Origin: Flavobacteriales bacterium UBA7690
Lineage (GTDB): Bacteria; Bacteroidota; Bacteroidia; Flavobacteriales_F; PHOS-HE28
Assembly: GCA_002482775.1 (NCBI GenBank)
Contig: DLGQ01000109.1
Span: 10,523 to 74,522, forward strand
DNA: 64,000 bases
Reading direction: 5' to 3'
Position numbers and translations under genes: made by a program. The notes beneath the pieces were generated by a model that had not been told where the DNA came from, ran no database searches, and worked only from the letters and a program-made list of their open reading frames with translations. Positions 50,601 to 58,544 of this stretch are shown here, in pieces (the stretch's first letter is position 1; each line of letters starts with the position of its first letter).

Positions 50601-52457
50601 GCTGGTACCTGCGCACTGGCAGCTCGCATTGTACACATCGTTGATGGTGCAGGCGTTGTTGTCATTGCACGCGGACCCCACGGTAGCGCTGCCACCGACC
50701 ACACCAAGGCAATCGGTCGTGGTAACGGAGCCGCTGGCCGTGGCCAATGCGCCGAGGGACATGTTGTAGTAGCTGCCGCTCGCGCTGGTCTCCAACACCA
50801 CGGCACGTACCATGTATTGTTGGCCGGAAGCGAAGGGGATGGCACCGTTGGAATAGCTGGTACCTGTCACCGGGTTGGTGGTCAACCGGGTGATCGCTCC
50901 GGAAGAGGCATCAATGCGGTAGATATGGTAACCGGAAACGGTCTCCGCAGCGGCGCTCCACGTGAACGAAGCGTTGCCGCTGTTGTTGGTCACGGCCAGG
51001 TTCGTTGGTGGCTTCACCATCTTCATGCGCAGGCTGGGGTCGCCCATCAGGTTCAAGTGGGTGCGGCCGATGGACGATTGCCATCCTTCGGTGATGGGCA
51101 GGTAGAGGCCCGTGTTGTTCATGGTCTCGCGTGCACCATATCCGATGTTCTCTCCCATGCCCATGTGGTGGAAGTACCACGCCGGAATGCCTGCCCAGCA
51201 ATTGGTGAGGCCATCGCCGCGTGCGATGATGGCGCGCAGGAAGTTGTTGCGGTTATCGTAATCCACGAAGAAGCTGCCCAACGCCATGTTGAACACACCG
51301 CCCATGGTCACGCTGCTGGCAAGTTGCTGCGTCGTGGTACCACCATCCGTACCGTTGTAGGTCACCACAGAGCCGTCCAACGCTTGTTGACCACCACCGT
51401 AGTGGGCGGTCCACAAGTAGCTTTGGCCGTTCACGTAGTCCCTGAAATCGAGCACTGGTGCTGCAGGTACTGGGTTGCTGAGGCCGGTCATGGCAGAAGC
51501 GCGCCAGCCACTTCCACCAACAGGATTACCGAGCCATTCGAGCTTGTCGATCACCAACGCACGTGTGGTCGGGGCCCATTGTTTCACCTTGTAGTTGTGC
51601 GAGCGGTTCAGGTAGCTGCGCATCAGTTCCACTTCGCTGGTGCCGAAGGCGGGCATGTCGTACATATCCACGCGGCCCACTTGCAATTCCACTGCGGAAG
51701 GGAAATCGCTCTGGTCGAATTTGCCATCACCGGGAACGTTCCATGTGCGCTGCTGGCTCGCTACCGTCACGTTCACGCTGTTGTCCGTCCATGTTCCGTT
51801 CACGTCAGCGTAGTATCCATCCGTTGGCCGTGCGCCACGCGCATCATCATGGCCATCGGGGTATACGTTGCCGGAGTAGGGCACGGGTACGTGCCCGATG
51901 ATGTAAAGCGCCTTCACATTGGTGGGGTCGCTGTTGTAGTGGCCTTGTACCACGCTCTTCACACTGGTCACCGTTGCTGTACGGGAAACATCGCTACGCA
52001 GAACGGCCCAGCCATCGCCGCGTAGGTCGTTCGTCAGCTGGGTCAGCTCCGTGGCCAGCGCAGAGGAGAGCGTGTTGTCCACCAACAGGATGATCTTGCC
52101 GCGATAGTCCACTACGGGCAACTGGATGCCGGTACTGATGTAGCCGATGCCGGTCACGCCGCCGGCCACCCGTACGATCTTGTATTCGTAGTTCGTCCCG
52201 ATCACGGCACTGTTGTCCGTCCAGGTCAATGCGGAAGCGGACGGTGTGGCCACTGCGCTACCCCACGAGGTGCTGGTCTTGGTCTTGCGATAGATTGTAA
52301 GCGACGATGTGCTACCGATGGAGGCCCAGTTGAGGGTGATCGACGGTGCGGTGGACACGGTAGCCGTGATGCGTACAGCGGCCTTCTCGGAAGAGGACTG
52401 TGCTGAAATGCCCAAGGCAAGGACAAGCGAAAGCGTAAAGAGGAGGATTCGAAGCAT
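47631..52457 (-). CDS. Giant T9SS-exported surface protein with C25-like domain and eight Ig-like repeats
   Basis: 1608 residues from the ATG at 52457 (signal peptide LRILLFTLSLVLALGISAQ). Order: a fibronectin-like segment (about 30-110); a region with IILLVDNTLSSALATELTQL, ALYIIGHVPVPYSGNVYPDG and WTAHYGGGQQALDG reminiscent of C25/caspase-fold peptidases (about 120-510) but with no certain catalytic dyad; a fibronectin domain; a Cys-rich linker DCLGVVGG...CNDNNACTIND; eight tandem ~79-residue Ig/PKD-like repeats (about 622-1257); one more divergent repeat; a globular part; and the sorting domain (VAVFPNPANAIANLQLEG to GRIIVE). Likely an adhesin or filament-forming surface protein. TAGTTTTG at 52624-52631 is a possible -7 box far upstream. 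Confidence 0.85.
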   Translation of the reverse strand: MLRILLFTLSLVLALGISAQSSSEKAAVRITATVSTAPSITLNWASIGSTSSLTIYRKTKTSTSWGSAVATPSASALTWTDNSAVIGTNYEYKIVRVAGGVTGIGYISTGIQLPVVDYRGKIILLVDNTLSSALATELTQLTNDLRGDGWAVLRSDVSRTATVTSVKSVVQGHYNSDPTNVKALYIIGHVPVPYSGNVYPDGHDDARGARPTDGYYADVNGTWTDNSVNVTVASQQRTWNVPGDGKFDQSDFPSAVELQVGRVDMYDMPAFGTSEVELMRSYLNRSHNYKVKQWAPTTRALVIDKLEWLGNPVGGSGWRASAMTGLSNPVPAAPVLDFRDYVNGQSYLWTAHYGGGQQALDGSVVTYNGTDGGTTTQQLASSVTMGGVFNMALGSFFVDYDNRNNFLRAIIARGDGLTNCWAGIPAWYFHHMGMGENIGYGARETMNNTGLYLPITEGWQSSIGRTHLNLMGDPSLRMKMVKPPTNLAVTNNSGNASFTWSAAAETVSGYHIYRIDASSGAITRLTTNPVTGTSYSNGAIPFASGQQYMVRAVVLETSASGSYYNMSLGALATASGSVTTTDCLGVVGGSATVGSACNDNNACTINDVYNASCQCAGTSITPTASITAAGATGFCSGGSVVLNASTGSGYSYVWKRGGVSISGATSSSYTATQAGAYSVTITNSGCSTSSAIVNVTVNSAPTATISAGGATTFCTGGSVVLNGNTGTGLTYVWRRNGTAISGATSSSYTATEAGSYTLVVSNGGCTTTSGATNVTVNTAPTATINAGGTTGFCTGGSVVLNATTGTGYTYIWKRSGTTISGATSSSYTANQAGTYVVTITSGGCSVSSAGTVVSINSAPTATITANGSTTFCNGGSVTLGANTGSGFTYVWRRGGTTISGATASSYSATQAGSYTVVVSNGGCSTTSNAITVTVNAAPTASVTAAGSTSFCSGGSVVLNATSGSGYTYAWRRDGNVISGATTSSYTANLTGSYTATITTGGCSVTSNAVSVTAGSGTGATPTITALGPTTFCYGGNVILVTAQASGNSYQWRLNGVAISGAATSYAYTAYQTGAMTVTVTNGSCSTTSAPVNITVSTSPTATITASGPTTFCSGGSVVLSGNTGTGFTYSWRRNGTTISGATSSTYTATQAGSYTRTVTGCGSSATSSAITVTVSGTGTTPTITANGNTALCTGSSVVLSTASSSGSTYTWSRNGTVISGATSNSYTANQAGSYTVSVASGTCSGTSAATVVSVNAPPTASCTSNASTSTVSVTASGGLAPYTYSWNTSPVQTTASATVTASGSYTVVVTDARGCVASCTTTITLAGNSCAGTRTETQAAWGATSGTAASYLTSNFAAAFPSPGFLTIGCGGRFLRLTSASAVIAFLPSTGSSARLPSGTMQNPTTYSNALAGELVALKLSVRFDELNTAFSPSTTLLKNMVITSGTFSGWTVQELIDEADSKIGNCGGLYSRTTLAAALAAINTGYAGGTTNNGYLQCPGGISGLVVENTNTPSIVTAEETLLKVAVFPNPANAIANLQLEGTSNDQPTTFEIHSLNGTLVEQRHLGILAEGLPHRIEWNVTGMSQGVFLYRIVSGDRIATGRIIVE
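48687..50594 (-). repeat. Eight tandem ~238-bp coding repeats
   Basis: 1908 bp encode eight units of 78-82 residues, each built as PTATI..G.TTFC.GGSVVL.... then a W-x-R/K-x-G core and ISGATSSSYTA, AGSYTV and a Cys-containing end. The DNA identity is high between neighbouring units, so copy number may vary or be mis-assembled. Confidence 0.85.
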
Positions 52458-52894
52458 GATGTCTGGTTTTACAAGGAGCGGACCGCAGTGTGATCGTTCA
52501 GGACATGGATCGAGGGTTGAGACCCGGACCTGAGCGATGGTCACCTGGAGAATGGTTCACACGATGCGTGCGGACCCGCTACCAGCGAGAAGGACAGGAA
52601 CGAAGTGGATTGGAGCATGGGGTCAAAACTAGGCCCCAGAGCAGGTATGAGTCCAGTGTGGAAGCCGCGTCTGACGTGTGTTCTAGCCCGCTTTGGCGGC
52701 ATGTTCCGATGGTCCATCGCCATTATGCATGGACTCACGCCGTATGATCAATGGTTCGTCGGTTCAAGAGTGCTTTCTACGAATACGATCCTTAGCCCGT
52801 TGGAAGCTGAAGTTCACCCGATGATGCATGGAAGTGCACAGGTTGGATCGGAAAACGGGGTGGGGCGATACGAGGTGATCGTTGCCCGATCGGC
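52458..52894. other. Intergenic region upstream of the giant T9SS gene
   Basis: 437 bp with no gene or repeat that I can support. One exact minus-strand -7 box TAGTTTTG at 52624-52631 could start the T9SS transcript with a leader of about 160 nt. Confidence 0.4.
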
Positions 52895-53803
52895 TCAAGG
52901 CTGTGTCGTCCAGATCCTGCCGATCAATTGGCGCTGGGCCTCCACGGTCAAATGCAGCGGGTCACGCCAGAAGCTCCGATCGGTCGGGAAAAGCCCGGGT
53001 CGGTCAAGGTCGATCACCGGTGCCATGGTTTTCAAACGAGTGATGTAGGCCTCGCGCTTCGGCCCCAGCCCAGCGTCGCGCATGATGGCTTGCAGATCGG
53101 GGTGCGTTGGGTATTCCACGAACACGAGCTGCGCGCCCTCGGCGTTGCAACGGTCGGCCATGTACTGGAGCTTGTTGAACACCGTGGTGTCGATGCGGAA
53201 GTCGTTGGCACTGGCGCTTTCCGCTTCCAGGACCAGCCGCCATTGCTCTTCGGTAGGACTGTCATAGGTCACCGGGAACCACGAGCTGTAGATGTTCAGT
53301 CCAGCGGATTCGATCACCCTGCGATTGTACGTATAGGAATACGGTCTTTCAAGGATGGAACGTGGTTCTTGATAGATATCGAAATCACGCGAAGCATCCA
53401 GCCCGCGGAACGCCACTTGAACATACACCTTGCGCAAGGTGGCCAGGCTGTCCGCGTAACGGAACAGGTGGTCCATGGTCACATAGTTTCCACCTGGGAT
53501 GCCGAAGTTGAAGTACCGATCGCCGGTGGCGCGTTCAAGACTGTCGAGGTCGAAATAGGAAAGACGACTATCGCCCAATAGCACATTGGCCCGTGGTTCG
53601 CGACGGAATGCCACGAGCTTCCACATCATGTTGCTGAAGGACATGGTGCGTCCACTGTGGTAGAGGTTCTTCTCTTTAAGCTCTTGCGAAATGGGGCCCC
53701 CTTGGTGATACAGCGAGTAGGGATCCACCCAAGCGACCAACGCGAACAACGCGAACATCGGTAGCGAAAGCTTGAAGCACTGGAGAAGGAAGCGGCCCAC
53801 CAT
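52895..53803 (-). CDS. SGNH-hydrolase-like membrane-anchored protein, partner of MBOAT
   Basis: 302 residues. N-terminal membrane helix (LSLPMFALFALVAWVDPYSL), then an SGNH-like fold: VLLGDSRLSYFDLDS holds the GDSR nucleophile motif and SFWRDPLHLTVEAQ the catalytic Asp-x-x-His. It follows the MBOAT gene after 3 nt. This two-gene layout mirrors AlgI/AlgJ and DltB/DltD, in which a membrane O-acyltransferase hands an acyl group to a periplasmic SGNH-like enzyme that acylates a surface polymer. The polymer is not known. Confidence 0.8.
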   Translation of the reverse strand: MVGRFLLQCFKLSLPMFALFALVAWVDPYSLYHQGGPISQELKEKNLYHSGRTMSFSNMMWKLVAFRREPRANVLLGDSRLSYFDLDSLERATGDRYFNFGIPGGNYVTMDHLFRYADSLATLRKVYVQVAFRGLDASRDFDIYQEPRSILERPYSYTYNRRVIESAGLNIYSSWFPVTYDSPTEEQWRLVLEAESASANDFRIDTTVFNKLQYMADRCNAEGAQLVFVEYPTHPDLQAIMRDAGLGPKREAYITRLKTMAPVIDLDRPGLFPTDRSFWRDPLHLTVEAQRQLIGRIWTTQP

Positions 53804-53806
53804 GGT

Positions 53807-55252
53807 TCAGAACTGGAAGTAGATGAACTCGCCGCCACCAAGGGGTGCGCAGACGATGATGATGGCGATGATGCCGTAGTACAATGCGTAGCGTATCGGC
53901 CTGGTGGCCCGCCCATCCATCTGCAGGCCGTACTGTCGCTCGCGATTGATCCACTCGAGCAGGAGCATGATGCCGATACCCATGGCGCTGATACCCAACG
54001 TGAGCGCACTGCTGACCTCCGGGCTGTTGAACAACGATCGCGAGAAGATGCGGCCGATCACTTCGTAGGCCTGGTCCATGCTCTGTGCGCGGAAGAAGAT
54101 CCACGCGAAACAGGCCATGGCGAAAGTGACCAGCACTTGGAACAGCTCGCGCAAGCTGGGGAATACGCGGCCCTGTGCCACGGTGCCGCTCATGCTGCGG
54201 TGTTTGTCCATCACCACCAACGGCAGGAAGAACAATGCGTTGATGGCGCCCCATGCCACGAAGGTCCAGTTGGCACCATGCCAGAAACCGCTCACCAGGA
54301 AGATGATCATGGTATTGCGTACCACGAGCGCTTTACCGCCTTTGCTCCCACCCAGAGGTATGTAGAGGTAGTCGCGGAACCAAGTGCTGAGTGAGATGTG
54401 CCAACGGCGCCAGAACTCAGCGATGTCGCGCGAGAAGTAGGGGAAGGCGAAGTTGCGCATCAGCTCGAAGCCGAATAGGCGCGCACATCCGATGGCGATA
54501 TCGCTGTAGCCGCTGAAGTCACAATAGATCTGGAACGCGAAGAGCACGGTGGCCAGCAACATGGTGCTGCCAGCATGTGCCGAAGGATCGGCGTAGAAAT
54601 GGTTCACGATCTGCGCGCAGTTGTCGGCGATCACGATCTTCTTGAACAAGCCCCACAGCATCTGGCGAAGCCCATCGCGCGCCATGGCGATATCGAACGA
54701 TCGTGTCCCTTCGAATTGCGGGATCATGTGCCGCGCACGTTCGATCGGTCCGGCGAGCATCTGCGGGAAGAAGCTCACGAAGGCGAAGAAGGTGACGGGG
54801 TCACTGGTGGCCTTCAACTGCTTGCGATACACGTCTATGGTATAGCTCAGGCTTTGGAAGGTATAAAAGCTGATGCCGACCGGTAGCACGAGGTTCAGCG
54901 TTCCCAGGTTGAAGGGGAGCCCCATCACGGTGAAGGCCGAATGGAAGCTGTTGATGAAGAAGTCGTAGTACTTGAAGAAGCCCAGCAGGCCCAGGTTCGC
55001 TACCAAGCTGATGGCGAGCAGGCCCTTGCGACGTTGTTGTTCGGTGGCTTTTTCGAGGCCGAGGGCGACCAGGTAATCGGTACCCGATGTGAAGATCAGC
55101 AGCCCCAGGTAGCGCCAGTCCCACCACCCGTAGAACACGAAACCGGCCAGGATCAGGAACGCGTTCTGCCCACGCAGGTTACCGTTCAATGCCCAGTAAA
55201 GCAGGAATACGATCGGTAGGAATACCGCGAAATCGATAGAGTTGAAAAGCAT
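53807..55252 (-). CDS. MBOAT family membrane-bound O-acyltransferase
   Basis: 481 residues with about ten transmembrane helices. Signatures: LILAGFVFYGWWDWRYLGLL near the N-terminus, YCDFSGYSDIAIGCARLFGF, AEFWRRWHISLSTWFRDYLY with IPLGGSKGG, and the catalytic His in SGFWHGANWTFVAWG. It moves acyl groups across the membrane for O-acylation of an envelope polysaccharide together with the SGNH-like protein encoded next. The 185 bp upstream (55253-55437) lack further genes. Confidence 0.93.
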   Translation of the reverse strand: MLFNSIDFAVFLPIVFLLYWALNGNLRGQNAFLILAGFVFYGWWDWRYLGLLIFTSGTDYLVALGLEKATEQQRRKGLLAISLVANLGLLGFFKYYDFFINSFHSAFTVMGLPFNLGTLNLVLPVGISFYTFQSLSYTIDVYRKQLKATSDPVTFFAFVSFFPQMLAGPIERARHMIPQFEGTRSFDIAMARDGLRQMLWGLFKKIVIADNCAQIVNHFYADPSAHAGSTMLLATVLFAFQIYCDFSGYSDIAIGCARLFGFELMRNFAFPYFSRDIAEFWRRWHISLSTWFRDYLYIPLGGSKGGKALVVRNTMIIFLVSGFWHGANWTFVAWGAINALFFLPLVVMDKHRSMSGTVAQGRVFPSLRELFQVLVTFAMACFAWIFFRAQSMDQAYEVIGRIFSRSLFNSPEVSSALTLGISAMGIGIMLLLEWINRERQYGLQMDGRATRPIRYALYYGIIAIIIVCAPLGGGEFIYFQF

Positions 55253-55437
55253 CGCTGCGCTGTCGCGAAGGGCGTTCTACGGCAACCACGTGCAGTGGGT
55301 TCCGTGGACGAAGGCCTTCACCCCGACCGATCCAAAGCTACCCGTGTAAAGCGCCGTGGCTAAGCAACCTGGCGAGGGAATTCCATGCTGCGTTGTTGAT
55401 GGCCAAGGTCCCCCGCCGCGCCCTAACTTTCGGAAGA

Positions 55438-55857
55438 ATGAGTTTCGACACCCGAACAATAGAGACCCGCATCGCTTCAATGTCCTTGGTGGGCCCGGGC
55501 TTCATCGAGCAGCGTTTCCGTGCCGGGGAGCGTATCGATCTGGCTGGCTTCGCCGAGAACAAGAAGGCGCGCTTCGCACTGGCCAATGGCGAGACCTGCG
55601 TCATGCTCAGCATCATCCCCAAGGACATGGACTTCGATGTTAGCGTTACCGGCGTTGATCATTTCGCACCGGAACGCGGCCATGACACGCTGCGTGCATT
55701 GGCCGTGGTCGTGCACGATAACATGGCCGAAATGGTGACCAAGTTGTTCTTCTCGTACTTCCCCACCGTGTTCCGCACCAAAGTGTTCGATGGAGAGGCT
55801 GAAGCGCGCAGTTGGTTGACGGAACAGCTCGTGGAGATCGCCCGCGAAGAAGCGTGA
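55438..55857 (+). CDS. DUF7793/STAS-like small protein, paralogue 2
   Basis: 139 residues from the ATG at 55438. Core IETRIASMSLVGPGFIEQRF, FAENKKARFALANGETCVML, RALAVVVHDNMAEMVTKLFF, FDGEAEARSWLTEQLVE. Collinear with paralogues 1 and 3; closer to paralogue 3 through the shared PGFIEQRF/PSFIEQRY motif. No signal peptide. TAACTTTC ends 6 nt before the start. Probably forms a locus with paralogue 3, 152 nt downstream. Confidence 0.65.
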   Translation: MSFDTRTIETRIASMSLVGPGFIEQRFRAGERIDLAGFAENKKARFALANGETCVMLSIIPKDMDFDVSVTGVDHFAPERGHDTLRALAVVVHDNMAEMVTKLFFSYFPTVFRTKVFDGEAEARSWLTEQLVEIAREEA

Positions 55858-56009
55858 ACGGATCGCGTTAACGGAGGGCGTGCGAATGGTTGCCTCTAGG
55901 CAACCGATCCGTTGTCCTCCGTATTCTCCTTGCTGACCGGTGGAAGCCCCGGATCGGCCACCACCATGTTCAGCACAACGACCACCGTCGTCCGCCACAT
56001 TATTGCCCG

Positions 56010-56420
56010 ATGAGCACCAACGGGCGTCGGCAAGAGACCAGCACAGCGACCATCGAACTGGTGGCACCGAGCTTCATCGAGCAACGCTACCGCACTGATG
56101 CTCGCATCGTGTCCGGCGTATTCGAACAGAACAGGAAAGCGCGTTGGAAGGTCGCCGGCGGAAAGCCGTGCGTGGTATTGATCATCGTACCACCGGAACT
56201 CGCCCTTCACACACCCTCCACCAACCAGGACCACTTCCGCGCGGATAGCGAAGCGCGCAGCATCATCGCACTAGCGGTGGTGGCCCAGAACATGGCCGTG
56301 TACACAGCGGCGAAATTCTACTTCCGCTATTACGCGCAGGCGTTCGAGGCGCGCGTGTTCGAAGAAGAGGAAGAGGCGCGGCGATGGTTGACCGATATGT
56401 TGGAACGGACAACGCCGTGA
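56010..56420 (+). CDS. DUF7793/STAS-like small protein, paralogue 3
   Basis: 136 residues from the ATG at 56010. Core TIELVAPSFIEQRYRTDARI, FEQNRKARWKVAGGKPCVVL, IALAVVAQNMAVYTAAKFYF, FEEEEEARRWLTDMLE. A longer in-frame start at 55890 would add 40 residues absent from the paralogues and was rejected. Convergent with the acyl-CoA dehydrogenase gene. The role is unknown; two adjacent paralogues suggest duplication in place. Confidence 0.65.
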   Translation: MSTNGRRQETSTATIELVAPSFIEQRYRTDARIVSGVFEQNRKARWKVAGGKPCVVLIIVPPELALHTPSTNQDHFRADSEARSIIALAVVAQNMAVYTAAKFYFRYYAQAFEARVFEEEEEARRWLTDMLERTTP

Positions 56421-56479
56421 TGAACCATCACGGCGCTGTAGTCCGAGTTCGTTATGCTGAAGTCCCGGCTATCGCAACC

Positions 56480-57715
56480 CTACTTGAACGCTGCCAACCC
56501 CGTCACCTCCATGCCGGTGATCAGCAGGTGGATATCGTGCGTGCCTTCGTAAGTCACTACGCTTTCGAGGTTCATCATGTGGCGCATGATGGGGTACTCG
56601 TTGGTGATGCCCATGCCGCCGAGGATCTGGCGTGCTTCGCGGGCAACCGTCAGTGCCAAGTGTACGTTGTTGCGTTTGGCCATGCTGATCTGTGCGGTGG
56701 TGGCACGGCCTTCGTTGCGCAGCACACCCAAACGCCAGGTGAGCAACTGTGCTTTGGTGATCTCGGTGATCATTTCGGCGAGCTTCTTCTGCGTGAGCTG
56801 GAACTGGCCGATGGGCTTACCGAACTGGACGCGTTCCTTGCTGTAGCGCAGTGCGGTATCGTAGCACTCCATGGCCACGCCCAGTGTACCCCAGGCGATG
56901 CCGAACCGCGCGCTGTCCAAGCAACCGAGCGGTGCGCCCAGGCCGCTCTTGTTCGGGAGCAGGTTGGCCTTGGGCACTTTCACGTTGTCGAACACGAGTT
57001 CGCCGGTGGGGCTGGCACGCAGCGAGAGCTTCCCGTGCGTGGTAGGCGTGGAAAAGCCTTCCATGCCACGCTCCACGATGAGGCCGTGGATGCGGCCTTC
57101 GGTGTTCTCGGCTTTCGCCCACACGATGGCGAGGTCGGCGAAGGGCGCGTTGCTGATCCACATCTTGGCCCCGTTCAATAGATAGTGGTCGCCCATGTCC
57201 TTGAACACGGTGACCATGCCGCCGGGGTTACTACCGTGGTCCGGTTCGGTAAGGCCGAAGCAACCGATCTTCCGGCCGGCGGCCATGTCCGGCAGCCACT
57301 TCATCTTCTGCTCTTCGCTGCCGTATTTCCAGATGGGGTACATGGCCAACGAGCCTTGCACGCTGCACAAGCTGCGCATGCCACTGTCGCAACGTTCGAT
57401 CTCTTGCATGATCAGGCCATAGCTGATCTGGTCCAGGCCCATGCCGCCGTATTGGGTGGGCACCATGGGTCCGAAAGCCCCGATCTCGGCCAAGCCGGGG
57501 ATGATGTCCTTGCTGAAGGTGGCGTTCTCGAAGCGGTCTTCGATGATCGGCTTCAGGTGCTTGCTCACGTGCTGGCGCGCCGTGTCACGGATCAGTTTCT
57601 GCTCTTCCGTGAGCAGTTCGTCCACCAAATAGTGGTCGTGGCTCTGGTAGAGGTCGGTGGTATTGCGCTTTTCAGCGGAACTCTTGGTGGCCGTAGCGGA
57701 AGTGGTCGTGCTCAT
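56480..57715 (-). CDS. Acyl-CoA dehydrogenase, glutaryl-CoA dehydrogenase-like
   Basis: 411 residues from the ATG at 57715. FAD-dependent oxidation of an acyl-CoA. The fold signatures are CFGLTEPDHGSNPGGM, MWISNAPFADLAIVWAK, RVQFGKPIGQFQLTQKKLAEM and the catalytic Glu in VVTYEGTHDIHLLITG. MRSLCSVQGSLAMYPI and the catalytic-loop context are characteristic of glutaryl-CoA dehydrogenases (GcdH), acting in lysine and tryptophan breakdown; the exact substrate is not proven. It is monocistronic with a perfect -7 box upstream. Confidence 0.88.
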   Translation of the reverse strand: MSTTTSATATKSSAEKRNTTDLYQSHDHYLVDELLTEEQKLIRDTARQHVSKHLKPIIEDRFENATFSKDIIPGLAEIGAFGPMVPTQYGGMGLDQISYGLIMQEIERCDSGMRSLCSVQGSLAMYPIWKYGSEEQKMKWLPDMAAGRKIGCFGLTEPDHGSNPGGMVTVFKDMGDHYLLNGAKMWISNAPFADLAIVWAKAENTEGRIHGLIVERGMEGFSTPTTHGKLSLRASPTGELVFDNVKVPKANLLPNKSGLGAPLGCLDSARFGIAWGTLGVAMECYDTALRYSKERVQFGKPIGQFQLTQKKLAEMITEITKAQLLTWRLGVLRNEGRATTAQISMAKRNNVHLALTVAREARQILGGMGITNEYPIMRHMMNLESVVTYEGTHDIHLLITGMEVTGLAAFK

Positions 57716-57784
57716 GGGTCGTCCAGCGCTGCTGGTGCGCGGGGAGGGTGTTGAACGCAAAAGGATGTTCCGGCGTTCGCGGTG

Positions 57785-57792
57785 CAAAAGTA
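57785..57792 (-). promoter_or_regulatory. -7 promoter element TACTTTTG of the acyl-CoA dehydrogenase gene
   Basis: Exact TAnnTTTG on the minus strand, with CTTG 17 nt further upstream (57810-57813) as a possible -33 box. The leader would be about 65 nt. Confidence 0.5.
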
Positions 57793-57849
57793 GGTTAGGG
57801 GCAGGGGCGCAAGCCTCGTGCGGTCGGTTACATTCGCGATCCCAAGGCC

Positions 57850-58533
57850 ATGACCACCGAAGCGACCACCGATACCCTGCGCGCCAGCGACCCGCTGAAC
57901 GCGGAGTGGGTCACGGTGGTATTGCTGTTCGTGGTCGTCCTCTTGGCACTGATCAACGTGAGTTCTCCGCGCAAATGGCGCTTGGTGGGGCGTTCCATGT
58001 TCCAGATGCGGTTAGGCAAACAGGCGTTGCGCGAAGAGATGGACCTGCAGGACCGGGCGTTCCTTGGCCTGCTGCTGGTGGGCTGTACCGTGCTGGCCTT
58101 GTTCGGCTGGCAGTTCATGACCATCAGCGGCGTGCCTTCCGCCTTCCCGGCGCTCACCTTGGCGGTCTTGGGCGTGGTGCTGGGGCACTATGTGTTGCTC
58201 CGGATCGTTGGTGCGTTGATGCGTACCTCACCGGGGGTTGAAGAATACCTCTACACGGGCTTCCTCATCTTCATCTTGGCCGGGGTGGTTCTCCTGCCGG
58301 TGGTGGTCTTCGGCGCCTACCACGCTGCCTGGCGTCCGGGGGCACTTTTCGTGGGCTGGGGTCTTATCGTATTGCTTCTCCTCTACCGCTGGTTCAGGGG
58401 TGCATGGATCGGGGTTGGGGAGGGTATCCCGCTCCGCTACATTATTCTTTACTTTTGCGCCGCCGAATTGATCCCCATACTTCTGGGTATCCAACAGTGG
58501 CGGAACACACCTTCTTTGCTGTCCCATATCTAA
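57850..58533 (+). CDS. DUF4271 integral membrane protein
   Basis: 227 residues with six or so transmembrane helices (for example WVTVVLLFVVVLLALINVSS and EEYLYTGFLIFILAGVVLLP). The C-terminal YIILYFCAAELIPILLGIQ is a hallmark of DUF4271, a Bacteroidota family nearly always encoded just before hemD, as here. A role in envelope processes or haem synthesis is only suggested by neighbourhood. TACATTCG lies 13 nt before the start. Confidence 0.85.
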   Translation: MTTEATTDTLRASDPLNAEWVTVVLLFVVVLLALINVSSPRKWRLVGRSMFQMRLGKQALREEMDLQDRAFLGLLLVGCTVLALFGWQFMTISGVPSAFPALTLAVLGVVLGHYVLLRIVGALMRTSPGVEEYLYTGFLIFILAGVVLLPVVVFGAYHAAWRPGALFVGWGLIVLLLLYRWFRGAWIGVGEGIPLRYIILYFCAAELIPILLGIQQWRNTPSLLSHI

Positions 58534-58544
58534 GCCGATCGGCC

